Part shown: positions 18,506-28,006 of the stretch, one piece after another
How the letters are laid out: each line of letters opens with the position of its first letter
How positions within the stretch are numbered: the first letter of the stretch is position 1
Assembly (NCBI GenBank): GCA_945881965.1
Contig: CAMCVS010000004.1
Span: forward strand, 1-64,000
Length of the DNA: 64,000 bases
Reading direction: 5' to 3'
Source: Paracoccus haematequi
GTDB lineage: Bacteria; Pseudomonadota; Alphaproteobacteria; Rhodobacterales; Rhodobacteraceae
Position numbers and translations under genes: made by a program
The notes under the pieces: model-generated
Databases searched by the model: none
The model's input: the letters and a program-made list of their open reading frames with translations, nothing else
What the model was told of the DNA's origin: nothing

Positions 18506-20376
18506 GCCGAACGTTCCCGCTTGGCTTGCCGAAGCTTGGCCAATAACAAGGTTAACGCTGCCGGGGTCATGCCATCCACCTTTGCCGCTTGCGCAAGATT
18601 TCCCGGACGCGCGCGACCAAGTTTGAGCTTCAATTCATTCGAAAGACCTTCGATGCCTGTATACTCGAACCCGCTGGGAATGGCCTGCAACTCATCGCGT
18701 TTCAGCATATCAACGTCGCGTTGTTGCCGGTCAATATAGTTGGCGTAAAGCGCGTCACGCGCCAATTGTTCCCGCGTGTCGGGGTCAATTTCGGACAGGC
18801 TTGGATCCAGATGCAGCAGTTGATCGAACCCAAGGTCAGGCAACGCCAAGAGTTGAAATGCGGTTCTGCGCGGGCCGTCGCTGTTCACGGCCACGCCCAC
18901 CGCGTTCACCTCGCGTGGGGTAAAGTCACGCTGCTCCAGCCGATCGCGACCCTTGGCCAAACGGTCCATCTTGGCCTCAAACAGCCCTTGCCGCGCGTCG
19001 CCGACACAGCCCAGCCCAATTCCCAGCGGGGTCAGCCGCTGATCCGCATTATCAGCGCGCAATGACAACCGAAATTCGGCCCGCGACGTGAACATGCGAT
19101 AGGGTTCAGTCACCCCGCGTGATGTCAGGTCGTCGATCATTACGCCGATATAGCTATCGGTGCGCGAAAATATCACCGGATCGCGGCCCTGCACATCCAA
19201 AGCCGCATTCAAACCGGCGACCAGGCCTTGGGCTGCCGCTTCTTCATAGCCCGTGGTGCCGTTGATCTGCCCGGCCAGAAACAACCCCGGCACCGACTTC
19301 ACCGCCAGCCGCAGGTCCAGCGCCCGCGGATCGACATAGTCATACTCGATCGCGTAACCGGGTTGCAAGATGATCGCGTGTTCAAGACCCACCATGGAAT
19401 GAACATAGTCGTGCTGCACATCCGCGGGCAGTGAGGTCGAAATGCCGTTCGGATAGACGGTGTGATCATCCAGCCCTTCGGGTTCGAGAAAAATCTGGTG
19501 GCTGTCCTTGTCGGCAAAGCGCACGATCTTGTCTTCGATTGACGGGCAATAGCGCGGCCCGATGCCTTCGATATGACCGCCATACATCGCGGACCGGCCC
19601 AGATTCGCTCGGATGATATCATGGGTGCGCGCGTTGGTATGGGTGATGCCACAGGCCACCTGCCGCGCGAACGGGGTCTTGTGCAGAAAGGAAAACAACG
19701 TCGGAGCATCATCGGCAGGCTGCGATTCCAGCCGATCCCACGCGATTGTGCGGCCGTCCAGACGCGGCGGAGTGCCGGTTTTCAGCCGACCGAGCGGCAG
19801 GCCAAAGCCGTCCATCCTTTCAGCCAGCTTCACCGAGGGCTTGTCACCCATCCGCCCGCCAGGTCGTTTTTGATCGCCGATATGGATCACGCCGCGCAGG
19901 AAGGTGCCAGACGTCAGCACCACAGCCCCCGCATGAATTTCGGACCCATCGGCCAGCGTGACACCGGCAACGCGGTCACCAGAAATCAGGATATCGACAA
20001 CTTCGCCTTCGACAATCGACAGATTCGGCTGCTGAAGGCTTTCGCGCAGCATCGCCTCACGGTACAAACGGCGGTCGGATTGCGTGCGCGGGCCTTGCAC
20101 GGCGGGGCCTTTGCGGCGGTTCAGAAGGCGAAACTGGATGCCGGAGTAATCCGCAACGCGGCCCATGACCCCATCCATCGCATCAACCTCACGCACCAGA
20201 TGGCCCTTGCCCAGACCACCAATCGCAGGATTGCACGACATCACGCCGATTCCATCCCGGCGCAACGTGATCAGCGCAGTATTTGCACCAAGGCGGGCGG
20301 CGGCATGGGCAGCCTCGGCCCCGGCATGACCGCCGCCAATCACAATAACCTGGAAATCCTGTTTCACGTGAAACAC
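18502..20376 (-). CDS. mnmG: tRNA U34 carboxymethylaminomethyl-modifying enzyme MnmG (GidA)
   Basis: A 624-residue FAD protein that works with MnmE to modify wobble uridines of tRNA. The FAD-binding loop is [21 protein letters not shown], with the GidA signatures [20 protein letters not shown] and [13 protein letters not shown]. The first GTG (20376) directly touches the AGGA sequence, whereas the fourth codon, GTG 20367, has AGGAG eight bases upstream and may be the real start. A perfect parS sits across these codons. It begins three bases after the mnmE stop. Confidence 0.95.
   Translation of the reverse strand: MFHVKQDFQVIVIGGGHAGAEAAHAAARLGANTALITLRRDGIGVMSCNPAIGGLGKGHLVREVDAMDGVMGRVADYSGIQFRLLNRRKGPAVQGPRTQSDRRLYREAMLRESLQQPNLSIVEGEVVDILISGDRVAGVTLADGSEIHAGAVVLTSGTFLRGVIHIGDQKRPGGRMGDKPSVKLAERMDGFGLPLGRLKTGTPPRLDGRTIAWDRLESQPADDAPTLFSFLHKTPFARQVACGITHTNARTHDIIRANLGRSAMYGGHIEGIGPRYCPSIEDKIVRFADKDSHQIFLEPEGLDDHTVYPNGISTSLPADVQHDYVHSMVGLEHAIILQPGYAIEYDYVDPRALDLRLAVKSVPGLFLAGQINGTTGYEEAAAQGLVAGLNAALDVQGRDPVIFSRTDSYIGVMIDDLTSRGVTEPYRMFTSRAEFRLSLRADNADQRLTPLGIGLGCVGDARQGLFEAKMDRLAKGRDRLEQRDFTPREVNAVGVAVNSDGPRRTAFQLLALPDLGFDQLLHLDPSLSEIDPDTREQLARDALYANYIDRQQRDVDMLKRDELQAIPSGFEYTGIEGLSNELKLKLGRARPGNLAQAAKVDGMTPAALTLLLAKLRQAKRERSA
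20360..20375. other. parS: parS site (perfect), at the mnmG start
   Basis: A second perfect TGTTTCACGTGAAACA, covering the first codons of mnmG (MFHVKQ) and lying right beside its ribosome site. It is about 3 kb from the proposed oriC gap. It is read directly from sequence; the function is inferred from identity with the known ParB site. Confidence 0.93.
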
Positions 20377-20378
20377 TC

Positions 20379-21653
20379 CTATTTCCCGATGCAGAAGCTG
20401 GCAAAGATATGGTCCAGCAAATCCTCGACATCAACCCGTCCGACAAGCTGATCCAAGGCGCGTGTTGCGGTGCGGATATCATCGGCGGCGAGATCTGCGT
20501 TACCCGCAACTAGCCGCAACGCGCTGTCCAATGTCATGACGCTTCTCTGCAACGCTGCAAGATGGCGTTCCCGCGTTGCGATACCGGCACCGGCAGCGCG
20601 CTTTGATAAGCGTTGCGCAACTTCTGACAGCAGCAGGTCGATTCCCTCGCCCGTCAATCCTGACACAGCGCCCTGCCTGTCCACGCGCAGATCGGCCTTG
20701 GCTTGCAGAATGATATCATCGGGTTGGACATCAAGATCAGGCGCGTTGCCATCCAGCAGAAACACCCGCAGGTCGGCGGCATTGGCCCGGTCGCGCGCGC
20801 GCGCCACACCGATGCGTTCCACCGGGTCATCCGTATCGCGCAATCCAGCAGTATCCAGCAGCGTTACCGCCAAGCCGCCGATATCCATTCGCACCTCGAT
20901 GACGTCGCGCGTAGTTCCCGCGATTTCCGAGGTGATCGCCGCCTCACGCCCCGCCAGCGCGTTCAGCAGCGTGGATTTTCCGACGTTTGGTGCCCCAACG
21001 ATGGCAACCTCGAAGCCGTTGCGAACCCTTTCGGCGGCGCTGGCCCCGGCGATTTGATCGTGCAGATCGTTCAAAACACCGGTCAGTAACGCCGTCACCT
21101 CTGGCGTGACATCAACCGGCACATCTTCATCGGCGAAATCAATCGTCGCCTCGATCAGCGCGGCGGCGCGGATCAGATCACGCCGCCACCCGTCAGCCAA
21201 AGCCCCCACTTCGCCCGAAAGCACCCGCAGCGCCTGCTTGCGTTGCTGTTCCGTCTCGGCGTCAATCAAATCAGCAAGCCCTTCGACCTGCGCCAGATCA
21301 AGCCGCCCGTTTTCCAGCGCGCGGCGGGTAAATTCGCCGGGATCCGCCATGCGCAGGCAAGGCATCGCCGCCAAGGCGCGCAACACGGCACTGGTGACCG
21401 CCACGGACCCATGCAGGTGCAGTTCAACGACAGCCTCGCCGGTAAAGCTGGCTTTTTCAGCGAAATGCAGGACAAGCGCCTGATCCAGCACCGCCCCCCC
21501 ATCGCGCAGAACGCGCAGCGCGGTGCCGCGTGGTGGGGGTAGACTGCCAGCCAAACGCGTGCCTGCGGCGACGGCTTGCGGTCCAGAGATGCGGATCACG
21601 GCCACCCCCGCCTTGCCCGGAGCGCTGGCCAAGGCAAAGATGGTGTCCATCAC
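20379..21653 (-). CDS. mnmE: tRNA-modifying GTPase MnmE (TrmE)
   Basis: A 424-residue GTPase partner of MnmG in tRNA wobble-uridine modification. The N-terminal folate-binding domain starts [22 protein letters not shown], the GTPase core has [14 protein letters not shown] and [15 protein letters not shown], and the protein ends in the expected C-terminal CIGK, whose cysteine is needed in the family. It lies between rho and mnmG on the same strand, with only four to five bases to rho. Confidence 0.95.
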   Translation of the reverse strand: MMDTIFALASAPGKAGVAVIRISGPQAVAAGTRLAGSLPPPRGTALRVLRDGGAVLDQALVLHFAEKASFTGEAVVELHLHGSVAVTSAVLRALAAMPCLRMADPGEFTRRALENGRLDLAQVEGLADLIDAETEQQRKQALRVLSGEVGALADGWRRDLIRAAALIEATIDFADEDVPVDVTPEVTALLTGVLNDLHDQIAGASAAERVRNGFEVAIVGAPNVGKSTLLNALAGREAAITSEIAGTTRDVIEVRMDIGGLAVTLLDTAGLRDTDDPVERIGVARARDRANAADLRVFLLDGNAPDLDVQPDDIILQAKADLRVDRQGAVSGLTGEGIDLLLSEVAQRLSKRAAGAGIATRERHLAALQRSVMTLDSALRLVAGNADLAADDIRTATRALDQLVGRVDVEDLLDHIFASFCIGK

Positions 21654-21657
21654 GCCC

Positions 21658-22992
21658 TCAGCTATTCATCGAATCAAAGAAATCGCTGTTCGATTTTGTC
21701 TGTTTCAACTTGGAAATCAGAAACTCGATGGCGTCGGTGGTGCCCATCGGGTTCAGGATGCGGCGCAGCAGATAGGTCTTTTGCAGGTCTTTCTGGCTGA
21801 CCAGCAGTTCCTCTTTACGGGTGCCGGATTTCAGGATGTCCATCGCCGGGAAAACGCGCTTGTCAGACACCTTGCGGTCCAGCACGATTTCGCTGTTTCC
21901 GGTGCCCTTGAATTCTTCGAAAATTACCTCGTCCATCCGCGACCCGGTGTCGATCAGCGCTGTGGCGATGATGGTCAGCGATCCGCCTTCCTCAATGTTG
22001 CGCGCCGCGCCAAAGAACCGCTTGGGGCGTTGCAGGGCGTTGGCGTCCACACCACCGGTCAGCACCTTGCCGGATGACGGCACCACGGTGTTAAAGGCGC
22101 GGCCAAGGCGGGTAATCGAATCCAGCAGGATCACCACGTCGCGCTTGTGTTCCACCAGGCGTTTCGCCTTTTCGATCACCATTTCCGACACGGCGACGTG
22201 GCGGGTGGCGGGTTCGTCGAAGGTGGAGCTGACCACCTCGCCCTTCACCGACCGCTGCATGTCGGTGACTTCTTCGGGGCGTTCGTCGATCAACAGCACG
22301 ATCAGGTAGCATTCGGGGTGGTTCACCTCGATCGACCGGGCGATGTTCTGCAGCAGCACGGTTTTGCCGGTGCGCGGCGGCGCGACGATCAGCGCGCGCT
22401 GGCCCTTGCCGATGGGCGAGACCAAGTCGATGATGCGGGCCGAGCGATCCTTGATCGTCGGATCCTCGATCTCCATTTTCAGGCGCTGGTCAGGGTATAG
22501 CGGCGTCAGGTTGTCAAAGGCGATCTTATGCCGCGCTTTTTCAGGGTCTTCGAAGTTGATCCGTTCAACCCCTGTCAGCGCGAAATAACGTTCCTCGCCA
22601 TCGGGCGCTTTCATCACGCCCTCGATGGTGTCGCCGGTGCGCAGGGCAAAGAGGCGAATCATCTCGGGCGAAACGTAGATGTCATCCGGACCGGGCAGAT
22701 AATTCGCCTCGGGCGAGCGGAGAAAGCCGAAGCCGTCCTGCAACACTTCCAGCACGCCATTGCCGCCGATTACACATTCCTCGGCAGCCATTTCGCGGAG
22801 GATCTGGAACATCATCTCGCCCTTGCGCATGGTCGAGGCGTTTTCGATCTCCAGCTCTTCGGCCATCGCCAGCAGGTCTTTCGGGCTTTTGGCCTTGAGT
22901 TCCGACAGGTTCATGCGATCCGGGATTTCAAAATCCCGTTCATCGCCTGCCAGATCGGAGGCGGTATCGCTGAGGTTGAGGTCGTCGGTCAT
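21658..22992 (-). CDS. rho: Transcription termination factor Rho
   Basis: A 444-residue hexameric RNA helicase that ends transcription. It contains the N-terminal helical segment [20 protein letters not shown], the cold-shock-type RNA-binding fold ([21 protein letters not shown]), the Walker [16 protein letters not shown] and the Q-loop/R-loop part [22 protein letters not shown] 22992 is preferred over the upstream in-frame GTG 23001 because AGGTGA lies about six bases before it. It is the first gene left of the proposed origin gap. Confidence 0.96.
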   Translation of the reverse strand: MTDDLNLSDTASDLAGDERDFEIPDRMNLSELKAKSPKDLLAMAEELEIENASTMRKGEMMFQILREMAAEECVIGGNGVLEVLQDGFGFLRSPEANYLPGPDDIYVSPEMIRLFALRTGDTIEGVMKAPDGEERYFALTGVERINFEDPEKARHKIAFDNLTPLYPDQRLKMEIEDPTIKDRSARIIDLVSPIGKGQRALIVAPPRTGKTVLLQNIARSIEVNHPECYLIVLLIDERPEEVTDMQRSVKGEVVSSTFDEPATRHVAVSEMVIEKAKRLVEHKRDVVILLDSITRLGRAFNTVVPSSGKVLTGGVDANALQRPKRFFGAARNIEEGGSLTIIATALIDTGSRMDEVIFEEFKGTGNSEIVLDRKVSDKRVFPAMDILKSGTRKEELLVSQKDLQKTYLLRRILNPMGTTDAIEFLISKLKQTKSNSDFFDSMNS

Positions 22993-23506
22993 GGCAATCA
23001 CCTATGGCGGCCTGTGCGACCGCTTTGCGTTCAATGTCGTGCTGGATGGTGTCCCCGGACGGGGCCCTGTTGTTCGATAGGCTTTGGGCCGCGGTCTGTC
23101 AATGCGGCAGGGATGGACGGGGATTGGCACCCTTTTCCCTTAATTCTTAAGATAATAAGAGAAAGGATGATGATGCAGTAAGGCGGCGTCACGTCTGTGG
23201 ATGCTTTGGATGTCCGGCGCTTGTCCCGACGGGGAAAAGTTTTTCGCAATCTTCGGGAAAAGCCGTGATGATGGAACGATACCCTGTCGAATCAGATATT
23301 TGCCGTAGACACCGGGTTAGAAAATTCTGTGGACAACCCGGTGATCAGCCGTTTTGTCCCCAAGCCGGGTTTATCCCCGCGCACAGCGGGGTAACCTGCG
23401 CGGCGCGATTTGGGCGGGGCGGGTTATCCCGCGTCTTGCCTTGGGCACGGGTTTTCCCCACTAACACCCCAAAGACCATCCCGGATTTTACCCGCGAGTT
23501 ACCCAC
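22993..23506. other. oriC: Candidate chromosomal replication origin (oriC), rho-maf intergenic region
   Basis: This 514-bp stretch is the only large non-coding gap in the window. It holds an AT-rich patch (23138-23170) in an otherwise GC-rich region and several DnaA-box-like 9-mers: TGTGGACAA at 23328 and TTACCCACA at 23499 match TTATCCACA (direct or complement) at 8 of 9 bases, with weaker copies at 23196, 23371, 23424 and 23452. Genes diverge from it (rho left, maf right), and parA/parB/parS are 3-8 kb away. In Caulobacter the origin lies between this same rho-side block and the maf-aroE-coaE-dnaQ side. The exact boundaries are unknown. Confidence 0.65.
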
Positions 23507-24106
23507 ATGAAAAAACCGCTGATCCTGGCGTCAGGATCGAAAATTCGGGCCGATCTGCTGCGCAATGCGGGTGTTGCGATCACCGTGATTCCGCCACGGG
23601 TCGATGAAGATTCGGTTAAGGCCGCTCTCTTGGCCGAAGCGGCGCCGCCGCGCGATATCGCTGATGCCCTGGCCGCGTTGAAGGCGCGCAAGATCAGCGA
23701 CAAGCATCCCGGTGCCTTGGTGCTGGGCTGTGATCAGGTGCTGGACCACAACGGGCATATGTTGTCCAAGCCCAGAACACGCGACGAAGCGGCGGACCAG
23801 TTGCGCGCCTTGCGTGCAGGGCGGCATCAGTTGTTGTCCGCGGCCGTGATCTGTGAGGATGGGCGGCCGATCTGGCGGCATGTCGGTGTCGTGCGATTGG
23901 TGATGCGGGACGTGACAGAGGCGTATCTGACCGAGTATCTGGACCGCAACTGGGCGGATATCGCCGACAGTGTCGGGGGTTATAAGTTGGAGGCGGAAGG
24001 GGTGCGGTTGTTTTCGCGCATCGAAGGTGATTATTTCACTGTGCTGGGCCTGCCATTGCTGGAACTGCTGGCCTATCTGACGTTGCGAGGGGAGCTTGAG
24101 GGATGA
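23507..24106 (+). CDS. maf: Maf-family nucleotide pyrophosphatase
   Basis: A 199-residue Maf/YceF-type protein that hydrolyses non-canonical or modified nucleoside triphosphates. The N-terminal LILASGSKIRADLLRNAG replaces the usual SxSPRR-type motif with SGSKIR, as seen in the YceF-like branch, and the catalytic aspartate is in VLGCDQVL. It is the first gene right of the proposed origin and overlaps aroE by four bases, starting the maf-aroE-coaE-dnaQ operon. Confidence 0.9.
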   Translation: MKKPLILASGSKIRADLLRNAGVAITVIPPRVDEDSVKAALLAEAAPPRDIADALAALKARKISDKHPGALVLGCDQVLDHNGHMLSKPRTRDEAADQLRALRAGRHQLLSAAVICEDGRPIWRHVGVVRLVMRDVTEAYLTEYLDRNWADIADSVGGYKLEAEGVRLFSRIEGDYFTVLGLPLLELLAYLTLRGELEG

Positions 24107-24936
24107 GCGATACCAAAATCCCGCTGGCGGGTGTGATCGGGTCACCTGTCGCTCATTCGCGGTCACCGAAACTGCACGCGCATTGGCTGCGGCTGCATGG
24201 GCTGTCGGGGCATTACATCCCGATGGATGTCAGCAGTGACGATCTGGCCGCCACGTTGCATCTGTTGCCGCGCATGGGCTTTGTCGGTTGCAACATCACC
24301 GTGCCGCATAAAGAGGCGGCGTTGAAGATTGCCGATCTGGTGACGGATCGCGCGGCGCTGATCGGTGCGGCCAACACGCTGATCTTCCGCAAGGATGGCA
24401 AGATCCATGCCGATAACACAGACGGTTATGGGTTCATTGAAAACCTGCGGCAGAACGCCCCGGATTGGCAGCCGAAAGCCGGGCCCGCCGCTGTGCTGGG
24501 TGCTGGCGGGGCCGCGCGGGCGGTGATCGCATCGCTGCTGGAGGCGGGGGTGCCCGAAATCCTGCTGACCAACCGCACCCGCGTGCGGGCCGATGCGCTG
24601 GCGCAGGAATTCGGCACGCGGGTGTCCGTGGTGGAATGGGTGCAGGCGGGCAATATCCTTGAGGATGCGTTGACAGTGGTGAACACCACGACGCTGGGCA
24701 TGATTGGCCAGCCCGAGATACGTGTGCCGCTGGACGGGTTGCGCGCGGGGCAGGTGGTGACCGATCTGGTCTATACGCCCTTGCAAACCCGGCTGCTGCG
24801 CGAAGCGACCGACGCCGGTTGCACTGTGGTAGACGGGTTGGGCATGCTGCTGCATCAGGCGGTGCCGGGGTTCGAACGGTGGTTCGGGGTGCGCCCTGAG
24901 GTGGACGCCGCAACACGCGCGGCGGTTTTGCGGTGA
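24103..24936 (+). CDS. aroE: Shikimate dehydrogenase
   Basis: Reduces 3-dehydroshikimate to shikimate with NADPH in aromatic amino acid synthesis. The 277-residue protein shows the shikimate-binding VIGSPVAHSRSPKLH, the catalytic lysine region NITVPHKEAAL, and the nucleotide-binding AAVLGAGGAARAVI. Its ATG lies within the end of maf and its TGA overlaps the GTG start of coaE, so the four genes maf-aroE-coaE-dnaQ are translationally linked. Confidence 0.95.
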   Translation: MSDTKIPLAGVIGSPVAHSRSPKLHAHWLRLHGLSGHYIPMDVSSDDLAATLHLLPRMGFVGCNITVPHKEAALKIADLVTDRAALIGAANTLIFRKDGKIHADNTDGYGFIENLRQNAPDWQPKAGPAAVLGAGGAARAVIASLLEAGVPEILLTNRTRVRADALAQEFGTRVSVVEWVQAGNILEDALTVVNTTTLGMIGQPEIRVPLDGLRAGQVVTDLVYTPLQTRLLREATDAGCTVVDGLGMLLHQAVPGFERWFGVRPEVDAATRAAVLR

Positions 24937-25520
24937 TACTGGTCGGGCTGACCGGGTCCATCGGGATGGGGAAATCGACCACGGCGGCGATGTTCCGGGA
25001 TGCGGGCTGTGCGGTCTGGGATGCGGATGCGGCGGTGCATCGGGTCTATAGCGCGGGCGGCGCGGCGGTTGCCCCTATCGCCGCGATCTGGCCGGAGGCT
25101 GTCGTGGATAGTGCGGTCAGCCGCGACGCTCTGAAGCGGATCATTGCGGCTGACCCCACGGCCCTGCCCCGGATCGAGGCAATTGTGCATCCTCTTGTGG
25201 CGCAGGATCGCGCGGCGTTCATTGCCGCTGCGACGGCGGATATCGTCGTGCTGGACGTGCCGCTGTTGTTCGAAACCGGCGGTGATGCGCGGGTGGATCA
25301 TACAGTGGTGGCCAGCGTCGATGCCGAGACGCAACGCGCCCGTGTGATGGCGCGCGGCACCATGACAGATGCGCAATTCGCGGCGATTTTGGCCAAACAA
25401 CTGCCCGATGCCGAGAAACGCGCGCGCGCTGATTTCGTGGTGATCACCGATACACTGGACTACGCCCGCGCGCAGGTGCAGGCGATTGTGGCCACGCTGC
25501 GGGGGCAGACGGATGCGTGA
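24933..25520 (+). CDS. coaE: Dephospho-CoA kinase
   Basis: Catalyses the last step of coenzyme A synthesis, phosphorylating dephospho-CoA. The 195-residue protein starts at a GTG overlapping the aroE stop (GTGA) and opens with the P-loop VGLTGSIGMGKSTTAAMF, followed by VWDADAAVHRVY and DVPLLFETG, all family signatures. It sits in the same position beside dnaQ near the origin in other alphaproteobacteria. Confidence 0.95.
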   Translation: MILVGLTGSIGMGKSTTAAMFRDAGCAVWDADAAVHRVYSAGGAAVAPIAAIWPEAVVDSAVSRDALKRIIAADPTALPRIEAIVHPLVAQDRAAFIAAATADIVVLDVPLLFETGGDARVDHTVVASVDAETQRARVMARGTMTDAQFAAILAKQLPDAEKRARADFVVITDTLDYARAQVQAIVATLRGQTDA

Positions 25521-26241
25521 GGTCGTGTTGGATACCGAAACCACCGGGTTTGACCCGGAAACCGGGGACAGGATTGTCGAAATCGGTGCGCTGGAACTGC
25601 TGAACCACATGCCGACGGGGCGGACGTTTCATGTCTATCTGAACCCGGAACGCGGGATGCCTGAAGGCGCGTTTGGTGTGCATGGCATCGGTTGCGATTT
25701 GCTGGACCCACCGCGTATCCCGCAACCGGGGCAGATCACGCTGCGCGACAAGCCGCTGTTCAGCGCCGTGGTGCGCCAGTTTCTGGATTTCATCGGTGAC
25801 GCCAAGCTGATCGCGCATAACGCCGGTTTCGACATGAAATTCCTGAACGCGGAATTGCGCCGGGTGAATCAGCCGGCCCTGCCATGGGCGCGCGCGATTG
25901 ATACGCTGGATATGGCGAAACAGAAATATCCCGGTTCGCCTGCGTCATTGGATGCGCTGTGCCGTCGGTTCGGGATTGATAATTCGGGGCGCACTTTGCA
26001 TGGCGCGCTGCTGGATTCGGAAATCCTTGCCGAGGTCTATCTGGAACTGATCGGCGGGCGGCAACCGGATTTCGCCCTTTCCGCGGTGACAGCCATGACA
26101 AAAGCGGTCGCAGGCAGCTGGCGTCCCGGTCTGCGGCCCAAATCCCTGCCCGCGCGGATCACGGAGGGTGAAAGAAACGCCCACCAGACCTTTGTGGATC
26201 AGATGGGCGATGCGGCGATCTGGGCGAAATATCGCGATTAG
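25513..26241 (+). CDS. dnaQ: DNA polymerase III epsilon subunit (3'-5' proofreading exonuclease)
   Basis: The 242-residue proofreading subunit of the replicative polymerase. The exonuclease motifs are visible: Exo I VLDTETTGFD, Exo II AHNAGFDMKFLN and Exo III with the catalytic histidine in HGALLDSEILAEVYLEL. The ATG at 25513 overlaps the coaE stop by eight bases. The C-terminal ~60 residues would bind the alpha subunit. Its 3' end overlaps the convergent secB by four bases. Confidence 0.95.
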   Translation: MREVVLDTETTGFDPETGDRIVEIGALELLNHMPTGRTFHVYLNPERGMPEGAFGVHGIGCDLLDPPRIPQPGQITLRDKPLFSAVVRQFLDFIGDAKLIAHNAGFDMKFLNAELRRVNQPALPWARAIDTLDMAKQKYPGSPASLDALCRRFGIDNSGRTLHGALLDSEILAEVYLELIGGRQPDFALSAVTAMTKAVAGSWRPGLRPKSLPARITEGERNAHQTFVDQMGDAAIWAKYRD

Positions 26242-26723
26242 GCGTTGCCGCTGATCTGTTGGCGGCGCAGCAATTCGTTGCGATACAGCGCCACGAAATC
26301 AATCGTTTCAAGGTTCAGCGGCGGGAAGCCGCCATCGCGCGTCACGTCTGATACGATGCGGCGCACGAACGGGAACAACATGCGCGGACATTCGATCAAC
26401 AGGAACGGGTGCATCTGTTCGTCCGGCACGCCTTCGATGTGGAACACGCCGACATAGTCCAATTCCAGCAGGAACAGCTTGTCCGTGCCATCCTTGACCG
26501 TGGATACCACGTTCAGCTTGGTGGCCACCTCGTATTGATGGTCTGCCGTGCGCTTGCGCGCATCCAGGCTGACCTGCACCTTGACGTCGGGCACGACCTC
26601 GCCAGAGGTGCCCTTTTGCGCGAGGATGTTTTCGAACGACATGTCGCGGATGTATTGCGTCAGCACGTTCATGCGCACCTGCGGCACCTGCGCCTCGGGG
26701 CTATTGGTCGATGTATCGGTCAT
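26238..26723 (-). CDS. secB: Protein-export chaperone SecB
   Basis: A 161-residue tetrameric chaperone that keeps preproteins unfolded for SecA. Recognisable are VLTQYIRDMSFENI, the SecA-contact region LDYVGVFHI and the C-terminal half with LLIECPRMLFPFVRRI and PPLNLETIDFVALY. ATG 26723 has GGGAG six bases upstream, so the longer open frame is dismissed. It converges with dnaQ. SecB close to dnaQ and the origin is the usual alphaproteobacterial arrangement. Confidence 0.95.
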   Translation of the reverse strand: MTDTSTNSPEAQVPQVRMNVLTQYIRDMSFENILAQKGTSGEVVPDVKVQVSLDARKRTADHQYEVATKLNVVSTVKDGTDKLFLLELDYVGVFHIEGVPDEQMHPFLLIECPRMLFPFVRRIVSDVTRDGGFPPLNLETIDFVALYRNELLRRQQISGNA

Positions 26724-26765
26724 GGGTTGCTCCCTTTTCAACGTCGCCGTGGGTCTATCAGCGGT

Positions 26766-27251
26766 TCAGCGCCGGGTCCAGTCGGACGGGGGATAGTCGG
26801 ACGGGGGCGTCGGCGCCTTTGGATCAACCTCGACCTCGAAGTATTCGCCGTCCAGCACCTGCGGGTCCGGGCGCATGGTCCGATGACTCGCGTCAAAACT
26901 TCTGACCCGCATCCGCGCGCCCATGAAACGGATCACGGCGGCACGCACCGGCGGGATCAGCAGCAACAGCCCGCAGGCATCGCTGAAGAACCCCGGTATC
27001 ATCAGCAGCGCCCCCGCCAACAGGATCAGCGCACCATGCGCCAGCGGCCCGGACGGGTCGCGCATGGTCCGCAGCCGGTCCTGCACCTGCGCCATCGCCA
27101 GCAGCCCCTCGCGCCGTATCAACCAGGTTCCCAGCACCGCCGCCAAAACCACAAGCGCGAGCGTCGGCCAAAGCCCGATCCAGCCGCCGACCTGAATGAA
27201 CAGGCCGATCTCGATGACCGGGACCAGCAGAAAGGCCAGAAACAACGCCAT
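26766..27251 (-). CDS. fxsA: FxsA-family inner-membrane protein
   Basis: A 161-residue membrane protein resembling FxsA, named in E. coli for suppressing F-plasmid exclusion of phage T7; its normal role is unclear. Hydrophobic segments cover about residues 2-45 and 72-105, with the family-like LVPVIEIGLFIQVGGWIG and the glycine/proline-rich GALLMIPGFFSDACG. The C-terminal tail (about 110-161) is soluble and acidic. It is divergent from the Tim44-domain gene, with secB about 40 bp downstream on the same strand. Confidence 0.88.
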   Translation of the reverse strand: MALFLAFLLVPVIEIGLFIQVGGWIGLWPTLALVVLAAVLGTWLIRREGLLAMAQVQDRLRTMRDPSGPLAHGALILLAGALLMIPGFFSDACGLLLLIPPVRAAVIRFMGARMRVRSFDASHRTMRPDPQVLDGEYFEVEVDPKAPTPPSDYPPSDWTRR

Positions 27252-27315
27252 GCAAAGCTCCTTTCCCGCAATGGACTTGATCGCGGCTCTGACCTACATA
27301 AGTGCGCAATGACCC

Positions 27316-27331
27316 GGAAGGAATGCCTTCC
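27316..27331. repeat. Small inverted repeat upstream of the Tim44-domain gene
   Basis: GGAAGG, a four-base loop, then CCTTCC forms a perfect 6-bp hairpin ending 18 bases before the Tim44 start codon, next to its AAAGGA ribosome site. It might affect translation start; there is no evidence for a protein binder. Confidence 0.35.
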
Positions 27332-27349
27332 TTTCCAGAAAGGACCCGC

Positions 27350-28006
27350 ATGAACGCGCCCCTGTTGCAGCTTCTTGTTTTGGCCGCCATCGCGGTTTTC
27401 CTGATCCTGCGCCTGAAAAACGTGTTGGGCACCCGGGACGGGTTCGAAAAACCCGTCGCACCGCGTGTGCTTGACGAAAAGCCGCGCCGGTCCTTTGAGG
27501 TCATCGAGGGCGGTCCCGATCACGATATCGTGGATCACGTCGAGGATGGCAGCCGCGCCGCCAAGGCATTGGCCGCGATGAAACGCGCCGAGCCGTCCTT
27601 TGGGGTCGCCGACTTCCTGCAAGGTGCGCGCGGTGCCTATGAGATGATCCTGATGGGGTTCGAACGCGGCGATCTGGATCCGGTCAAGGGGTTCATGGCC
27701 CCCGAGGTCTATGACGCCTTCAACGAGGTGGTCGAGGCGCGCCGCGCCAAGGGCCTGACGGTCGAGGCGGATTTTGCCGGTCTGCGTGAAATGACGATTG
27801 GCGACGCCAGCTTTGACGAACCCACCGGTCTGGCCGAGATTACCCTGCGGTTTACAGCCGAGATTACGTCGGTCGTGCGCGATGCCAGCGGCGCGATCGT
27901 CGAGGGTGAGGTCGGAAAGCCCAAGCGGATCAAGGATGTGTGGACCTTTGCCCGGTCGATGGGGGCAGATGACCCCAACTGGGAACTGGTCGCCACGGGC
28001 GAATGA
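27350..28006 (+). CDS. Tim44/TimA-domain membrane-anchored protein
   Basis: A 218-residue protein with an N-terminal membrane anchor (residues 2-22, APLLQLLVLAAIAVFLILRL), a charged linker and a C-terminal Tim44-like domain (about 75-218) containing GAYEMILMGFERGD and KDVWTFARS. Mitochondrial Tim44 links Hsp70 to the import channel; bacterial versions such as TimA in Caulobacter are envelope proteins of uncertain role. ATG 27350 is chosen over an in-frame upstream codon because AAAGGA precedes it. It overlaps mltA by four bases. Confidence 0.88.
   Translation: MNAPLLQLLVLAAIAVFLILRLKNVLGTRDGFEKPVAPRVLDEKPRRSFEVIEGGPDHDIVDHVEDGSRAAKALAAMKRAEPSFGVADFLQGARGAYEMILMGFERGDLDPVKGFMAPEVYDAFNEVVEARRAKGLTVEADFAGLREMTIGDASFDEPTGLAEITLRFTAEITSVVRDASGAIVEGEVGKPKRIKDVWTFARSMGADDPNWELVATGE

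Noticed and set aside
23138-23150. TTAA-TTC-TTAA in the origin gap as a CtrA site
   Set aside because: Spacing is three bases rather than seven; treated as part of the AT-rich patch only.
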